Source of the DNA: Sphingomonadales bacterium Ga0077557
Lineage (GTDB): Bacteria; Pseudomonadota; Alphaproteobacteria; Sphingomonadales; Sphingomonadaceae
Length of the DNA stretch: 64,000 nt
Direction: 5' to 3'
Assembly (NCBI GenBank): GCA_001464615.1
Contig: LNFI01000007.1
Location: 62,001 to 126,000 of the forward strand
The translations under genes were made by a program, and so were the position numbers. How positions within the stretch are numbered: position 1 is the first letter of the stretch; every line of letters starts with the position of its first letter. The notes beneath the pieces were generated by a model. That model was not told where the DNA came from. It saw only the letters and a list, made by a program, of their open reading frames with translations, and made no database searches. Below, in pieces: positions 56,104 through 64,000 of the stretch.

Positions 56104-58161
56104 ATGGCTATCCTGAAATCGCACCGTTTCTATTCCATCCACGCGCAGGAAATGGTGCGCGTCGCCGCGACCACACCGCGCGCGACGGTGGGCGATCCCG
56201 CGACCAATGCGGTTGCGGCGATCGATCTGGTCAAGAAATCGGCGGCGAATGCGGTCGACTTGATCGTCTTCCCCGAACTCAACATGTCGTCCTACGCGAT
56301 CGACGACCTCCACATGCAGCCCGCCCAGCACAGCGCAACCGAAGCGGCCATCGCGAAGCTTGCCAAGGCGACCGCCAAGCTGCCGACTGTGATGCTCGTC
56401 GGCGCGGCGATCCCGCGCAACGGGCGGCTCTATAATTGCGCCATCGCCATCGCGCGCGGCAAAATCCTGGGCGTCGTCCCCAAGACCTTCCTCCCCAATT
56501 ACCGCGAATTCTACGAAAAGCGCTGGTTCGCCAGCGGCGCGGGGTTGACGGGCATGGAGATCGACCTGGCCGGCCAGCGCGTGCCGTTTGGCACCGACCT
56601 GATTTTCGCCGCGAGCGACCTGCCGCATTTCGTCTTCCATGCCGAAATCTGCGAGGATTTCTGGTCGCCGACCCCGCCCTCCACCACCGGTGCGCTGGCG
56701 GGTGCCTATATCTGCTGCAACCTCTCCGCCTCCCCCATTCTGATCGGCAAGGCGCGCGACCGCGCGATGCTTGCCTCGGCACAATCCTCGCGCGCGATCT
56801 GCGCCTATGTCTTCTCCGCCTCCGGACCGGGCGAAAGCACCACCGACCTCGCCTGGGATGGGCAAAGTTTGATCTACGAAAATGGCGACCTGCTGAAGGA
56901 ATCGCAGCGTTTCCGGTGCGAGGCCGACACGATCGTCGCCGATATCGACGTGGCGCGCCTCAGGATCGAGCGGATGCGCAACGGCACGTTCAACGATGCC
57001 GCACGGCTGGCGGGCGACCCGGAATATGAGTTCCGCCGCGTCACGTTCGAGCACAAACCCGATTTCGCCGATGTCGGCCTGCAGCGCGACCTGCGCCGCT
57101 TCCCCTTCGTGCCCAACACGCCCGAGCGGCTCGATGCCGATTGCTACGAAGCCTTCAATATCCAGGTCGAAGGGCTGATGAAGCGGATCGAGGCATCGCA
57201 CGCCAAGCGGCTTGTCCTCGGGATTTCGGGCGGGCTCGATTCAACCCATGCGTTGATCGTTGCGGTCAAGGCGGTTGATCGGATGAAGATCCCGCGCGAC
57301 CATATCCTGGCCTATACAATGCCGGGCTTTGCAACGAGCGACGGCACCAAGGCCAATGCCTGGGCGCTGATGCGCGCGCTGGGCGTTGCGGGCGACGAGA
57401 TCGACATTCGGCCCGCCGCCAACCAGATGCTCGCCGATATGCACCACCCGCATGCACTGGGCGTGAAGCAATATGACGTGACCTTCGAAAATGTTCAGGC
57501 GGGGCTGCGCACCGATTATCTCTTCCGCCTCGCCAACCAGCATGATGGATTGGTCGTCGGCACAGGCGACTTATCCGAGCTCGCGCTTGGCTGGTGCACG
57601 TATGGCGTCGGCGATCACATGAGCCATTACGGCGTGAACGCGGGGGTGCCCAAGACGCTGATCCAGTATCTGATCCGCTGGACGATCGCGACCGACTTCT
57701 GGGACGCGGAAACCGAGCGGGTATTAGAGGCGATTCTCGCCACCGAAATCTCACCCGAGCTGGTGCCTGCAGGCGACGACGGCCTGATCCAGAGCACCGA
57801 AGCGCGGATCGGGCCCTATGAGCTCCACGATTTCTTCCTGCACTACACGATCCGCCAAGGCCTGCCCCCGTCCAAGATTGCGTTTCTGGCACACCACGCC
57901 TGGAAGGACGTCAACAAGGGTCGCTGGCCCCGCGGTTTCCCGGCCGGCGGGCGGCACAGCTATGATTTGCCGGTCATCAAGAAATGGCTCGAGGAATTTC
58001 TGTACCGCTTTTTCCAGACCAGCCAGTTCAAGCGCTCGGCGCTGCCCAATGGCCCCAAAGTATCCGGCGGCGGCGCGCTCTCCCCACGCGGCGACTGGCG
58101 CGCCCCCTCTGACGGCGTCGCAACGGTGTGGCTGGAGGAACTTCGCGCGAACTGCCCCTAA
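56104..58161 (+). CDS. nadE: Glutamine-dependent NAD(+) synthetase
   Basis: A 685-aa two-domain enzyme converting deamido-NAD to NAD with glutamine as nitrogen donor. The N-terminal nitrilase-type amidase domain has the catalytic Glu in [13 protein letters not shown], Lys in [19 protein letters not shown] and Cys-proximal [11 protein letters not shown]. The C-terminal synthetase domain has the P-loop [14 protein letters not shown] and [12 protein letters not shown]. Start at ATG 56104. It lies after the inverted repeat. Confidence 0.95.
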   Translation: MAILKSHRFYSIHAQEMVRVAATTPRATVGDPATNAVAAIDLVKKSAANAVDLIVFPELNMSSYAIDDLHMQPAQHSATEAAIAKLAKATAKLPTVMLVGAAIPRNGRLYNCAIAIARGKILGVVPKTFLPNYREFYEKRWFASGAGLTGMEIDLAGQRVPFGTDLIFAASDLPHFVFHAEICEDFWSPTPPSTTGALAGAYICCNLSASPILIGKARDRAMLASAQSSRAICAYVFSASGPGESTTDLAWDGQSLIYENGDLLKESQRFRCEADTIVADIDVARLRIERMRNGTFNDAARLAGDPEYEFRRVTFEHKPDFADVGLQRDLRRFPFVPNTPERLDADCYEAFNIQVEGLMKRIEASHAKRLVLGISGGLDSTHALIVAVKAVDRMKIPRDHILAYTMPGFATSDGTKANAWALMRALGVAGDEIDIRPAANQMLADMHHPHALGVKQYDVTFENVQAGLRTDYLFRLANQHDGLVVGTGDLSELALGWCTYGVGDHMSHYGVNAGVPKTLIQYLIRWTIATDFWDAETERVLEAILATEISPELVPAGDDGLIQSTEARIGPYELHDFFLHYTIRQGLPPSKIAFLAHHAWKDVNKGRWPRGFPAGGRHSYDLPVIKKWLEEFLYRFFQTSQFKRSALPNGPKVSGGGALSPRGDWRAPSDGVATVWLEELRANCP

Positions 58162-58264
58162 TCGCTGCTACGTCGGCAAATTTGTAAAAGGTTGCGGTCA
58201 AGTGCCGCTGCGTGCCGTCCGGGGATTGCCCGACACCCCGTTATTGGGCGAGACTAGCGCATCG

Positions 58265-58299
58265 TTGCCCTGGATTGGGCAAAGGCGTGGCGGTATACT
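58265..58299 (+). promoter_or_regulatory. Putative promoter/operator of the first AraC gene
   Basis: TTGCCC-TGGATT-GGGCAA is a perfect 6-bp inverted repeat (58265-58282) that overlaps the -35 area of a TATACT -10 box at 58294-58299. A second, looser copy, TTGCCC...TTGGGCGA, occurs at 58226-58251. This suits an autoregulated AraC promoter. Confidence 0.45.
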
Positions 58300-58337
58300 C
58301 TGAAGCGGAGTCTTCTAGGGCCGCCGAGAGGATGGTG

Positions 58338-59252
58338 ATGGTTCAACAAACTACCACAAGCTATCGATCGCAAACGGGCTATGCCCCGATTGATGCCGTC
58401 CGCTATGGTCAGGCCGCGCTGGTGGAGCCCCATCACCACAGCGAAACCGATATCTTGATGTATCGCATGTCGGGTGCGGCGGGCGCCACTGGGATGACCG
58501 AGGCTGTCCGCATCGGTGACGAGCCCGATCTTTTGTTCTTATCTCGCGGCACCGGTATGGCGGCTGAGGGCAAAGTCGCTGGTACCCGATTTACCCTGCA
58601 AGCAAATCGCGATCTGCGCGCAACCTTCGTTCCACGCGGGGTTGACACATCCGTCACCTTCGCCGCTTCTGCCTATTCAAGCAACCTGATGTTCCCCAGG
58701 AATTATTTGACCTCACTGCTGGAAGGCCGGAACCGAGACGGATTTCGGCCGATTACGTTCACCGACGAAAAGTGCATCATTCAGCTCTACCAGTTGCTCG
58801 AAGCAGAAATCATGGAGCCGGGGTTTGCCTCCCGCCTGGTCGTGGAAGGGCTAAGCCGCGCGATTGCAGCAAAGCTGATTGGCATTGATCCGACAGCCCT
58901 GCATCTTGAAGCCGATCGCATCCATCTACCGCCGTGGAAATTGCACCGTTTGCTCGAATTCATTGAAGGCAACCTGGACCGAGAAATTCATTTGAAGGAA
59001 TTGGCTGACGTCGCGGGTCTGTCTGTGTTTCACTTCTCCCGTGTGTTCAAACACTCGACGGGCGCGTCGCCCTATCGCTACGTCTGTGAAAAGCGTTTGG
59101 AACGTGGCCGATCACTGTTGGCAAAAACCGAGCTGGGCATCGCTGAGCTCGCGTTAAGCTGTGGCTTTTCCAGCCAATCCCACTTTACGGCCGCGTTTAC
59201 AAAAGCAATGGGCGTATCGCCGGGCCGTTTCCGCCGCGAACGCCGCCTTTAG
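58338..59252 (+). CDS. AraC-family transcriptional regulator 1
   Basis: A 304-aa regulator with a divergent N-terminal ligand domain and a C-terminal double helix-turn-helix: HLKELADVAGLSVFHFSRVFKH and GIAELALSCGFSSQSHFTAAFTKAMGVSPGRFRR in pieces. ATG 58338 is preferred, with GAGAGGA 7 bp upstream. It shares the arrangement and several phrases of the next gene. Confidence 0.88.
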   Translation: MVQQTTTSYRSQTGYAPIDAVRYGQAALVEPHHHSETDILMYRMSGAAGATGMTEAVRIGDEPDLLFLSRGTGMAAEGKVAGTRFTLQANRDLRATFVPRGVDTSVTFAASAYSSNLMFPRNYLTSLLEGRNRDGFRPITFTDEKCIIQLYQLLEAEIMEPGFASRLVVEGLSRAIAAKLIGIDPTALHLEADRIHLPPWKLHRLLEFIEGNLDREIHLKELADVAGLSVFHFSRVFKHSTGASPYRYVCEKRLERGRSLLAKTELGIAELALSCGFSSQSHFTAAFTKAMGVSPGRFRRERRL

Positions 59253-59469
59253 CAATGCCGGGCCTGTGGCGTTCACGCGCATTTTCGGCCTATACTGAGT
59301 TTCCCTTTTTTTGTCGAACATTGCGGTTTCAGTGAATCGCTCCACCTATCCGGGTTGATCGACCAAGCCGACAAGCCGACAATTACAGCGTTGGTTGGGG
59401 TGGATGGGCCTATTCGGAAGCATAATCCCACCAACATGGTCAGCGAGCGATTTGGAGGCGGGAGCTTCA

Positions 59470-60384
59470 ATGGTCGAGCAAAATGGCAAGAAAAGCGGTG
59501 CCAGCGTCATGCCGCCGCCGGGCCGGGGGCAACCATATGTCCATACCCCAAGCCCAACCTTCCTAAATAGCGAGACAGGCATCACGCTGTTTCGCCTCCC
59601 TTGTGCCAATCAATCAAGCGAAAGGCAGATAGCCGAGCGGACCGAATCCAGCCCCGATATGCTGTTAATTTCCCGCGGATCGGGCACATCGGCGTTCGGA
59701 AAGATGGCCGGATCACCGTTCAGCGTTCCGGCAACCACTGCCGTCCGCGCAACCTTCACCCCACGAGGGACGGATAGCCACATTATCTACAGTCCCACGG
59801 CGCAAACCTTCGGGCTGTATTTTCCCGGCGATTATTTAAAGAATCTGATGACGGACGCTCAACAGCATTGCGCCTTTAACCCCCTCCTATTCCGAGAAGA
59901 TGCGCAGCTTTGTCATCTGGCCCAGATCATCGAATCAGAAATAGCAGGGCCTGGCTTTGCTTCGCCAATGGTGATCGAAGGAGTCAGTCGCGCCATCGCC
60001 GTGGTCCTGCTGCGCTTTGATCAAAGGCCAATTCTGGCAGAGGCTGAACGGATTAAATTGCCGCCATGGCGATTGCGACGCGTGCTCGATTACATCGATT
60101 GCCACCTGGAGGACGACGTCCGCCTGTGTAATCTGGCCGCAGTTGCCGGACTATCGACCTTTCATTTTGCCCGCGTGTTCAAGCAAGAAACCGGGGTAAC
60201 CCCCTATAATTATGTCCGCGACCGCCGGATTGAGCGGAGCCGGGCCCTGCTGATCGAGGACAAGCTTGGTATCAGCGAGCTGGCGCTGGCGTGCGGCTTT
60301 GCAAGCCAGTCACACTTCACCGCAGCGTTCAGCAAGGCGGTTGGGACGTCACCAGGCCGATTCCGGCGCGAAAATCGGACTTAA
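59470..60384 (+). CDS. AraC-family transcriptional regulator 2 (paralogue)
   Basis: A 304-aa paralogue of the preceding regulator; helix-turn-helix segments LCNLAAVAGLSTFHFARVFKQ and SELALACGFASQSHFTAAFSKAVGTSPGRFRR match phrase by phrase. The N-terminal domains share LLFLSRGTG/LLISRGSGT and FPRNYLTSL/FPGDYLKNL. Start at ATG 59470 with GGGAG upstream. A TATACT box lies at 59291-59296. It converges on the LLM gene. Confidence 0.88.
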   Translation: MVEQNGKKSGASVMPPPGRGQPYVHTPSPTFLNSETGITLFRLPCANQSSERQIAERTESSPDMLLISRGSGTSAFGKMAGSPFSVPATTAVRATFTPRGTDSHIIYSPTAQTFGLYFPGDYLKNLMTDAQQHCAFNPLLFREDAQLCHLAQIIESEIAGPGFASPMVIEGVSRAIAVVLLRFDQRPILAEAERIKLPPWRLRRVLDYIDCHLEDDVRLCNLAAVAGLSTFHFARVFKQETGVTPYNYVRDRRIERSRALLIEDKLGISELALACGFASQSHFTAAFSKAVGTSPGRFRRENRT

Positions 60385-60459
60385 CGGCACGCAACGCCCC
60401 CCAGCCAACGCTCATTTATCGAAATCTTGCTATTTTTTGTCAGCGATACGTTGGCCGAT

Positions 60460-61488
60460 TCAGGCAGCGACCAACTTCTTGCGCATAACCTGATCGGCAA
60501 AGCGCTCCATCTCTTCCGCTTGCGGGCTCATCTGAAGCAGCAGCAAGTCCAGCCCTGCCGCTTCATATTCCTCGATCCGTTCCCGCAGTTGCTCGGGCGT
60601 GCCGATCAGGTTGGGGCGCAGGCCTCGGTTCGACACCGAATATTCCTGGATCTTCATCTCGCGCTCCAATTGGGTGCCCGATAGCCATTGATCGAAATTG
60701 TCATAGCCAGCCGGCAAATCATTTACCTCGGTGATCCGCTTGAGTTCGCGCTGCGCTTCCGCTTCGCTGTCACGGACGATGGCATAGGCAGCCATGCCAT
60801 AGTGCATTGGCGGCTTGCCGACCGCCGCACGGCGTTCCGCCATATTCGCAATCTTGGGCGCGATATTCTCCACAGGGTCGCCGTGCATGACATAGGCGTC
60901 GCACTGATTGACGATCAGTGTTTTGGCTGCCTCGCTCTCGCCACCGGCATAGGTAACGGGTTTACGCACCGGCTTGGGGCTGCAGATCGCTTTGTCGGTC
61001 GAATAGAATTTACCCGAAAAATCAAATTCCTCTTCGGACCACAGCCCTTCGACGACATTCAGCCATTCGCTGGTCCGCGCATAGCGATCGTCATGTTGGT
61101 CAAACTGGAGGCCGTAGCGTTTTGCCTCGTCGGCCCACCAGGACGAAACCACATTGAGCGCGAGGCGGCCGCCTGCAATCTGATCGATATTGGCAGCGGC
61201 CTTGGCAAAGAGCGCGGGCTGGTGGAAATTGGGGCGGACGGCGACCATTAGCTCGAGCGTCTCGGTGACGGCGGCCACTGCGGCGGCGGTCGACCAGGCA
61301 TCAAGCGTGGGGGCGCCGACTCCCTTGATGTCGTTCATGTTCAGCTCGGCGATGAGCGAGAGGTCATAACCCCATTGCTCGGACTTGATCGCGAGGTTCT
61401 TGGTATAGGCCCAGCTCGCGTCCATCTGCTCGTCGGCAACATTGCGCAGCCATCCACCGAAAACTGGCATCCAGTACCCGTATCTCAT
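60460..61488 (-). CDS. LLM-class flavin-dependent monooxygenase
   Basis: A 342-aa bacterial-luciferase-like oxidoreductase related to alkanesulfonate/dimethylsulfone monooxygenases (SsuD/SfnG type): MRYGYWMPVFGGWLRNV, the active-site phrase FHQPALFAKAAANIDQIAGGRLALNVVSSWW in pieces, and GESEAAKTLI. It needs reduced FMN from a reductase not seen here. Its ATG overlaps the ATP-grasp stop (ATGA), so both act in one transcript. Confidence 0.88.
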   Translation of the reverse strand: MRYGYWMPVFGGWLRNVADEQMDASWAYTKNLAIKSEQWGYDLSLIAELNMNDIKGVGAPTLDAWSTAAAVAAVTETLELMVAVRPNFHQPALFAKAAANIDQIAGGRLALNVVSSWWADEAKRYGLQFDQHDDRYARTSEWLNVVEGLWSEEEFDFSGKFYSTDKAICSPKPVRKPVTYAGGESEAAKTLIVNQCDAYVMHGDPVENIAPKIANMAERRAAVGKPPMHYGMAAYAIVRDSEAEAQRELKRITEVNDLPAGYDNFDQWLSGTQLEREMKIQEYSVSNRGLRPNLIGTPEQLRERIEEYEAAGLDLLLLQMSPQAEEMERFADQVMRKKLVAA

Positions 61489-62441
61489 GCCCTTGCCTTT
61501 TCGATTGCGCGTTCCAGATAGTCGATCAGATTTTCGTGCGGATCCCAGCCGAGGACGTCGAGCGGTTTAGCCACGAAGTTCGATAACGCATTGATATCAT
61601 AGAAGCGTGGTACGCCATCACGGTCATCAATCATCACTTCGATTCCGCCGACATCAAGCCCCGCCGCGGCGGCGATCCGCTCCGCTGCCTCGATGATGGC
61701 GGGTGCCGGGTCAGCCTTGGTCATCACGATCGGCTTGCCATCGGCGACGCAAGCGTCCGCGGGGCAAAGATCAAATTGTCCGCCACCGTCGATATCGAGT
61801 GCATAGAGATATTTGCGGTCAAGCGTCTCAATCCGCGTGATCCGGCCATCGCGCGCAGGCACATATTCCTGCACCATCAGCACGCCGTCGATGCTGGTCG
61901 GCAGGAACTTGTCGGCAACCGCCAACGCCAGGTCTTCAGGCGTTTCATAGCGCATGATGCCCGCGCCCGATCCGCCGATATTGGCCTTCACCACGATCGG
62001 GAAGCGAAGCGCCGTTGCGGCCTTGGGGATATCGATCGCGCGGTGGACCACGCGCGTCGCTGGCACTGCGTAACCGAGTGCCGAAATTACCGCCAATTGC
62101 CGCGCCTTGTTGGCATCGACCGCCAGCACATCGGCCCCATTGATGATCCGGGCGCCTTGCCCCGCCCAATGCGCGTAGAGCGCGGGGGTGTAGAAGATCG
62201 CATGATCGGCGCTGCGCAGAAAGCTCGACATGGCGAGGCGGCTCAGCACGACCCGCGCGGGCGGTGGCGATCCGGCGGGGTCAAAGCTATGCCCCTCAAT
62301 CCCCAATTTCACATAGTCGATCCCGCGCCGGTCTAGCGCGGCGAATAGGGGCTCGAACCATAAAGGATGTTCATAGAAGACGGCGAGATCGTGCATGGCT
62401 TCCATTCGCTGAGACCGGCCAAGTGTTACACTCTGGTCCAT
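61485..62441 (-). CDS. ATP-grasp (RimK-like) ligase
   Basis: A 318-aa ATP-grasp enzyme: the glycine-rich lid is FPIVVKANIGGSGAGIMRY, the metal-ligand region is GGIEVMIDDRDGVPRFYDINALSNF and the N-terminal strand starts MHDLAVFYEHP. RimK-like ligases join an amino group to a carboxylate; no carrier or substrate is indicated. The start is uncertain: ATG 62441 has a weak AGAG upstream, with alternatives at 62405 and 62396. It is coupled to the downstream LLM gene by a 4-bp overlap. Confidence 0.85.
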   Translation of the reverse strand: MDQSVTLGRSQRMEAMHDLAVFYEHPLWFEPLFAALDRRGIDYVKLGIEGHSFDPAGSPPPARVVLSRLAMSSFLRSADHAIFYTPALYAHWAGQGARIINGADVLAVDANKARQLAVISALGYAVPATRVVHRAIDIPKAATALRFPIVVKANIGGSGAGIMRYETPEDLALAVADKFLPTSIDGVLMVQEYVPARDGRITRIETLDRKYLYALDIDGGGQFDLCPADACVADGKPIVMTKADPAPAIIEAAERIAAAAGLDVGGIEVMIDDRDGVPRFYDINALSNFVAKPLDVLGWDPHENLIDYLERAIEKARA

Positions 62442-62592
62442 TGTTTGCTCTACAATAGATTGTCACGCCCGCCAGTCCCCGCCCGATGATGAGACGCGGC
62501 GGCGACGCCATCGCACATGCCGGATCGTGATCTTTCCAAGCGACGCAACCAAACCAATGGCTTAATGTCACGGGCAGTAAGGGGAGGAAATA

Positions 62593-63831
62593 CTGGAATC
62601 GCGATCAACAGCCCCGCTGCAGCGCGCTTCATCGCTTGATCCGGCGCGCGGGTTACGCGCTCTGTCGGCAGAAGAACAGCTTGTGCTGGCCTGTTGCCGG
62701 CCCGTCGCTAGGCCCAATCGGCTGCCCGCAATCCAGGCGGCAGCGCGGGCGACGATTGATGCAGAGGTCTTACTGCGGCTTGCCACGACGCACCGCATCG
62801 AAGGGCTGGTCGAACTTGGACTGCGGGATGCCGGCGTGGTGTTACCGCCCGCAGCACAAATGACGCTTACCAAACGGGCCGACCGACGCAGAAAACAGCT
62901 GATGGCGCTTGCTGGCGAAGAAACGCGCTTGGCCAGCGCCTTTGCCGCCGCCGGGCTTGATTGCCTGTTCCTGAAGGGCGCAACGCTGGCGCTGCGAGCC
63001 CATGGCAGCTTGGCATGCAAATCGTCCAAAGACATTGATCTGCTGATCAATCCCGGTGCCATTGATGCTGCCGCGCAGCTGCTCCGCAGCCATGGCTATC
63101 GCCTCGCCCAGTTCGGTGGCACGCTGGATGACCGGGCGGCGAAACGCTGGATGGCGGCGACCAAGGAAACATCCTGGATCCACGACGCGCGCCAGATTGA
63201 GCTGGAACTGCACATTACCCTTGCCGATGGCCCGAATTTGATGCCCGACATCGGCCTGCGCGCACCGCGCCAGCCGATCGAATTCGTGCCTGGCAAGCCA
63301 GTCGAAACGCTGGCTGATGCGGAACTGTTCACCTATCTTTGCGTGCACGGCACCGGCCATGGCTGGGAACGATTGAAATGGCTGGCCGATCTCGCCGCAC
63401 TGATCGAAGCCGTGCCGATCCCGATCGAGCAGTTGCATCACCGGGCCATCGCCATGGGTGCCGGGCATTGTTCGGGGGTTGCGCTCTATCTGGCCGCAAC
63501 CTTGCTGGGCACCAAGGTGCCGCCAGCGGTGATCAATGCCGTGTGCCGTGAGCCGTCAGGTCGGCGGCTCATCCGGATGGCGTTGGTCCTGATCCGCGCG
63601 GGCGCCGTTCGCCATGAAGAAAAGCGCCGGCCGATCAACACCACTGGCGCCCTGCTCTTCGCCAAATACTGGTTTTTGCCCGGCAATCGCTACCGGACCG
63701 CCATGTTGTGGCACGATCTGACCTATCCGCATTCACGCGGCCACCTCGCCCTGCCGAAATGGGCACTGCCCGCCTATACTTTGGCCTGGGCTCCGGCGAG
63801 GATCTTGTCACGCCCATGGCGGCGGCCTTAG
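62593..63831 (+). CDS. Nucleotidyltransferase family protein (NTP_transf_5 type)
   Basis: A 412-aa protein resembling PF14907 nucleotidyltransferases: a helical N terminus, then DCLFLKGATLALRAHGSLACKSSKDIDLLI, with the aspartate pair of the catalytic site, and LHITLAD and YLCVHGTGHGWERLKWLADLA further on. Reading frame is open from 62581 with GGGGAGGA at 62581-62588. There is no ATG/GTG/TTG until GTG 62683, which would cut off the conserved-looking LRALSAEEQLVLA. I place the start at CTG 62593, five bases after GGAGG. Such proteins occur in exopolysaccharide loci, matching the sugar epimerase that follows. Confidence 0.75.
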   Translation: MESRSTAPLQRASSLDPARGLRALSAEEQLVLACCRPVARPNRLPAIQAAARATIDAEVLLRLATTHRIEGLVELGLRDAGVVLPPAAQMTLTKRADRRRKQLMALAGEETRLASAFAAAGLDCLFLKGATLALRAHGSLACKSSKDIDLLINPGAIDAAAQLLRSHGYRLAQFGGTLDDRAAKRWMAATKETSWIHDARQIELELHITLADGPNLMPDIGLRAPRQPIEFVPGKPVETLADAELFTYLCVHGTGHGWERLKWLADLAALIEAVPIPIEQLHHRAIAMGAGHCSGVALYLAATLLGTKVPPAVINAVCREPSGRRLIRMALVLIRAGAVRHEEKRRPINTTGALLFAKYWFLPGNRYRTAMLWHDLTYPHSRGHLALPKWALPAYTLAWAPARILSRPWRRP

Positions 63832-63883
63832 CCTTCTGGCAACCTGCACCGCCTAGAGAGCCTGGAAGAGCAAAGGGCATTCA

Positions 63884-64000
63884 ATGGCGACGACGGACAA
63901 GAAGATACTCGTAACCGGTTCGGCCGGATTCGTGGGCATGCATGTCGCCAAGGCATTGCTTGACCAGGGCCATCAAGTGCTCGGCATCGACAATTTCTCC
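63884..64000 (+). CDS. NAD-dependent epimerase, UDP-sugar type (partial)
   Basis: ATG at 63884 (after AAAGGG) opens 39 codons up to the window end. KILVTGSAGFVGMHVAKALLDQGHQVLGIDNFS in pieces shows the GxxGxxG dinucleotide-binding loop and the acidic end of the second strand typical of UDP-glucuronate/UDP-glucose epimerases. The catalytic part is outside the window. Confidence 0.85.
   Translation, partial: MATTDKKILVTGSAGFVGMHVAKALLDQGHQVLGIDNFS

Noticed and set aside
54716-57201. Long minus-strand frames opposite rutA and nadE
   Set aside because: Amino acids are low-complexity His/Arg/Gly-rich and no family motif appears; the plus-strand genes are unambiguous.
1-64000. CRISPR array, prophage or insertion sequence
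   Set aside because: I saw no regularly spaced direct repeats, phage structural genes or transposase motifs; the only repeats are the palindromes and the imperfect 20-bp pair.

Overview
The window looks like a chromosomal segment of an alphaproteobacterium of the Sphingomonadaceae (Sphingomonas or a close relative). This rests on high GC throughout, a GatCAB tRNA amidotransferase, an APS-type CysH next to a DUF2849 protein and DUF934, UPF0262, a PurS/PurQ pair, DUF885 and penicillin-acylase proteins, and palindromic CCCCGGACTTG-type intergenic repeats. The species assignment is inference. Almost all of it is ordinary, densely packed housekeeping and catabolic DNA with many 1-13 bp start/stop overlaps. 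I see no rRNA, CRISPR array, prophage or intact insertion sequence.

Layout. 1-2.6 kb: the 5' part of a probable signalling protein (minus), moaA-nadK, tRNA-Asn. 2.7-5.1 kb: a parallel beta-helix lipoprotein and a diheme c-type cytochrome lipoprotein. 5.1-10.9 kb, minus strand: DUF4153 membrane protein, gatC, gatA, vapB, vapC, gatB; the toxin-antitoxin pair sits inside the transamidase operon. 11-18 kb: DUF3089, ruvX, a GH130-type glycosidase, an alpha/beta hydrolase, selO, astD. 17.6-22 kb: assimilatory sulfate reduction genes (SUMT, DUF2849, a secreted protein, cysI, DUF934, APS reductase). 22-23.4 kb: an AT-rich island with one orphan membrane protein, bounded by an imperfect direct repeat. 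23.4-28 kb: dnaB, UPF0262, GH25 lysozyme, cdd, dcd, a small TPR protein. 28-30.6 kb: tonB-exbB-exbD-exbD with an intrinsic terminator. 30.8-40.2 kb: a secreted hypothetical, folB with a Rossmann remnant, GST, GNAT, DUF1285-NUDIX-CCA transferase, a GGDEF-EAL protein, parC.

40.3-44.4 kb: two paralogous lipoproteins flank a kynurenine module (secreted formamidase-like hydrolase and kynureninase). 44.4-46.3 kb: purC behind a terminator-like leader, purS with an unusual C-terminal tail, purQ. 46.3-47.5 kb: a small membrane protein, a queuosine-precursor transporter, tRNA-Arg. 47.6-52.8 kb: DUF885, a class III CoA-transferase, a penicillin-acylase-family enzyme. 52.8-55.9 kb: rutB, rutC, rutD, rutA for uracil breakdown, interrupted and followed by palindromic repeats. 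56.1-58.2 kb: glutamine-dependent NAD synthetase. 58.3-62.4 kb: two paralogous AraC regulators facing an overlapping ATP-grasp/flavin-monooxygenase gene pair. 62.6-64 kb: a nucleotidyltransferase-fold protein and the start of a nucleotide-sugar epimerase, probably the edge of a polysaccharide locus.

I found no single obviously new multigene system. The best leads are the vapBC insertion in the gatCAB operon, the AT-rich insertion between cysH and dnaB, the ATP-grasp/LLM pair with its twin regulators, the hairpin leader of purC, and the paired lipoproteins around the kynurenine genes.
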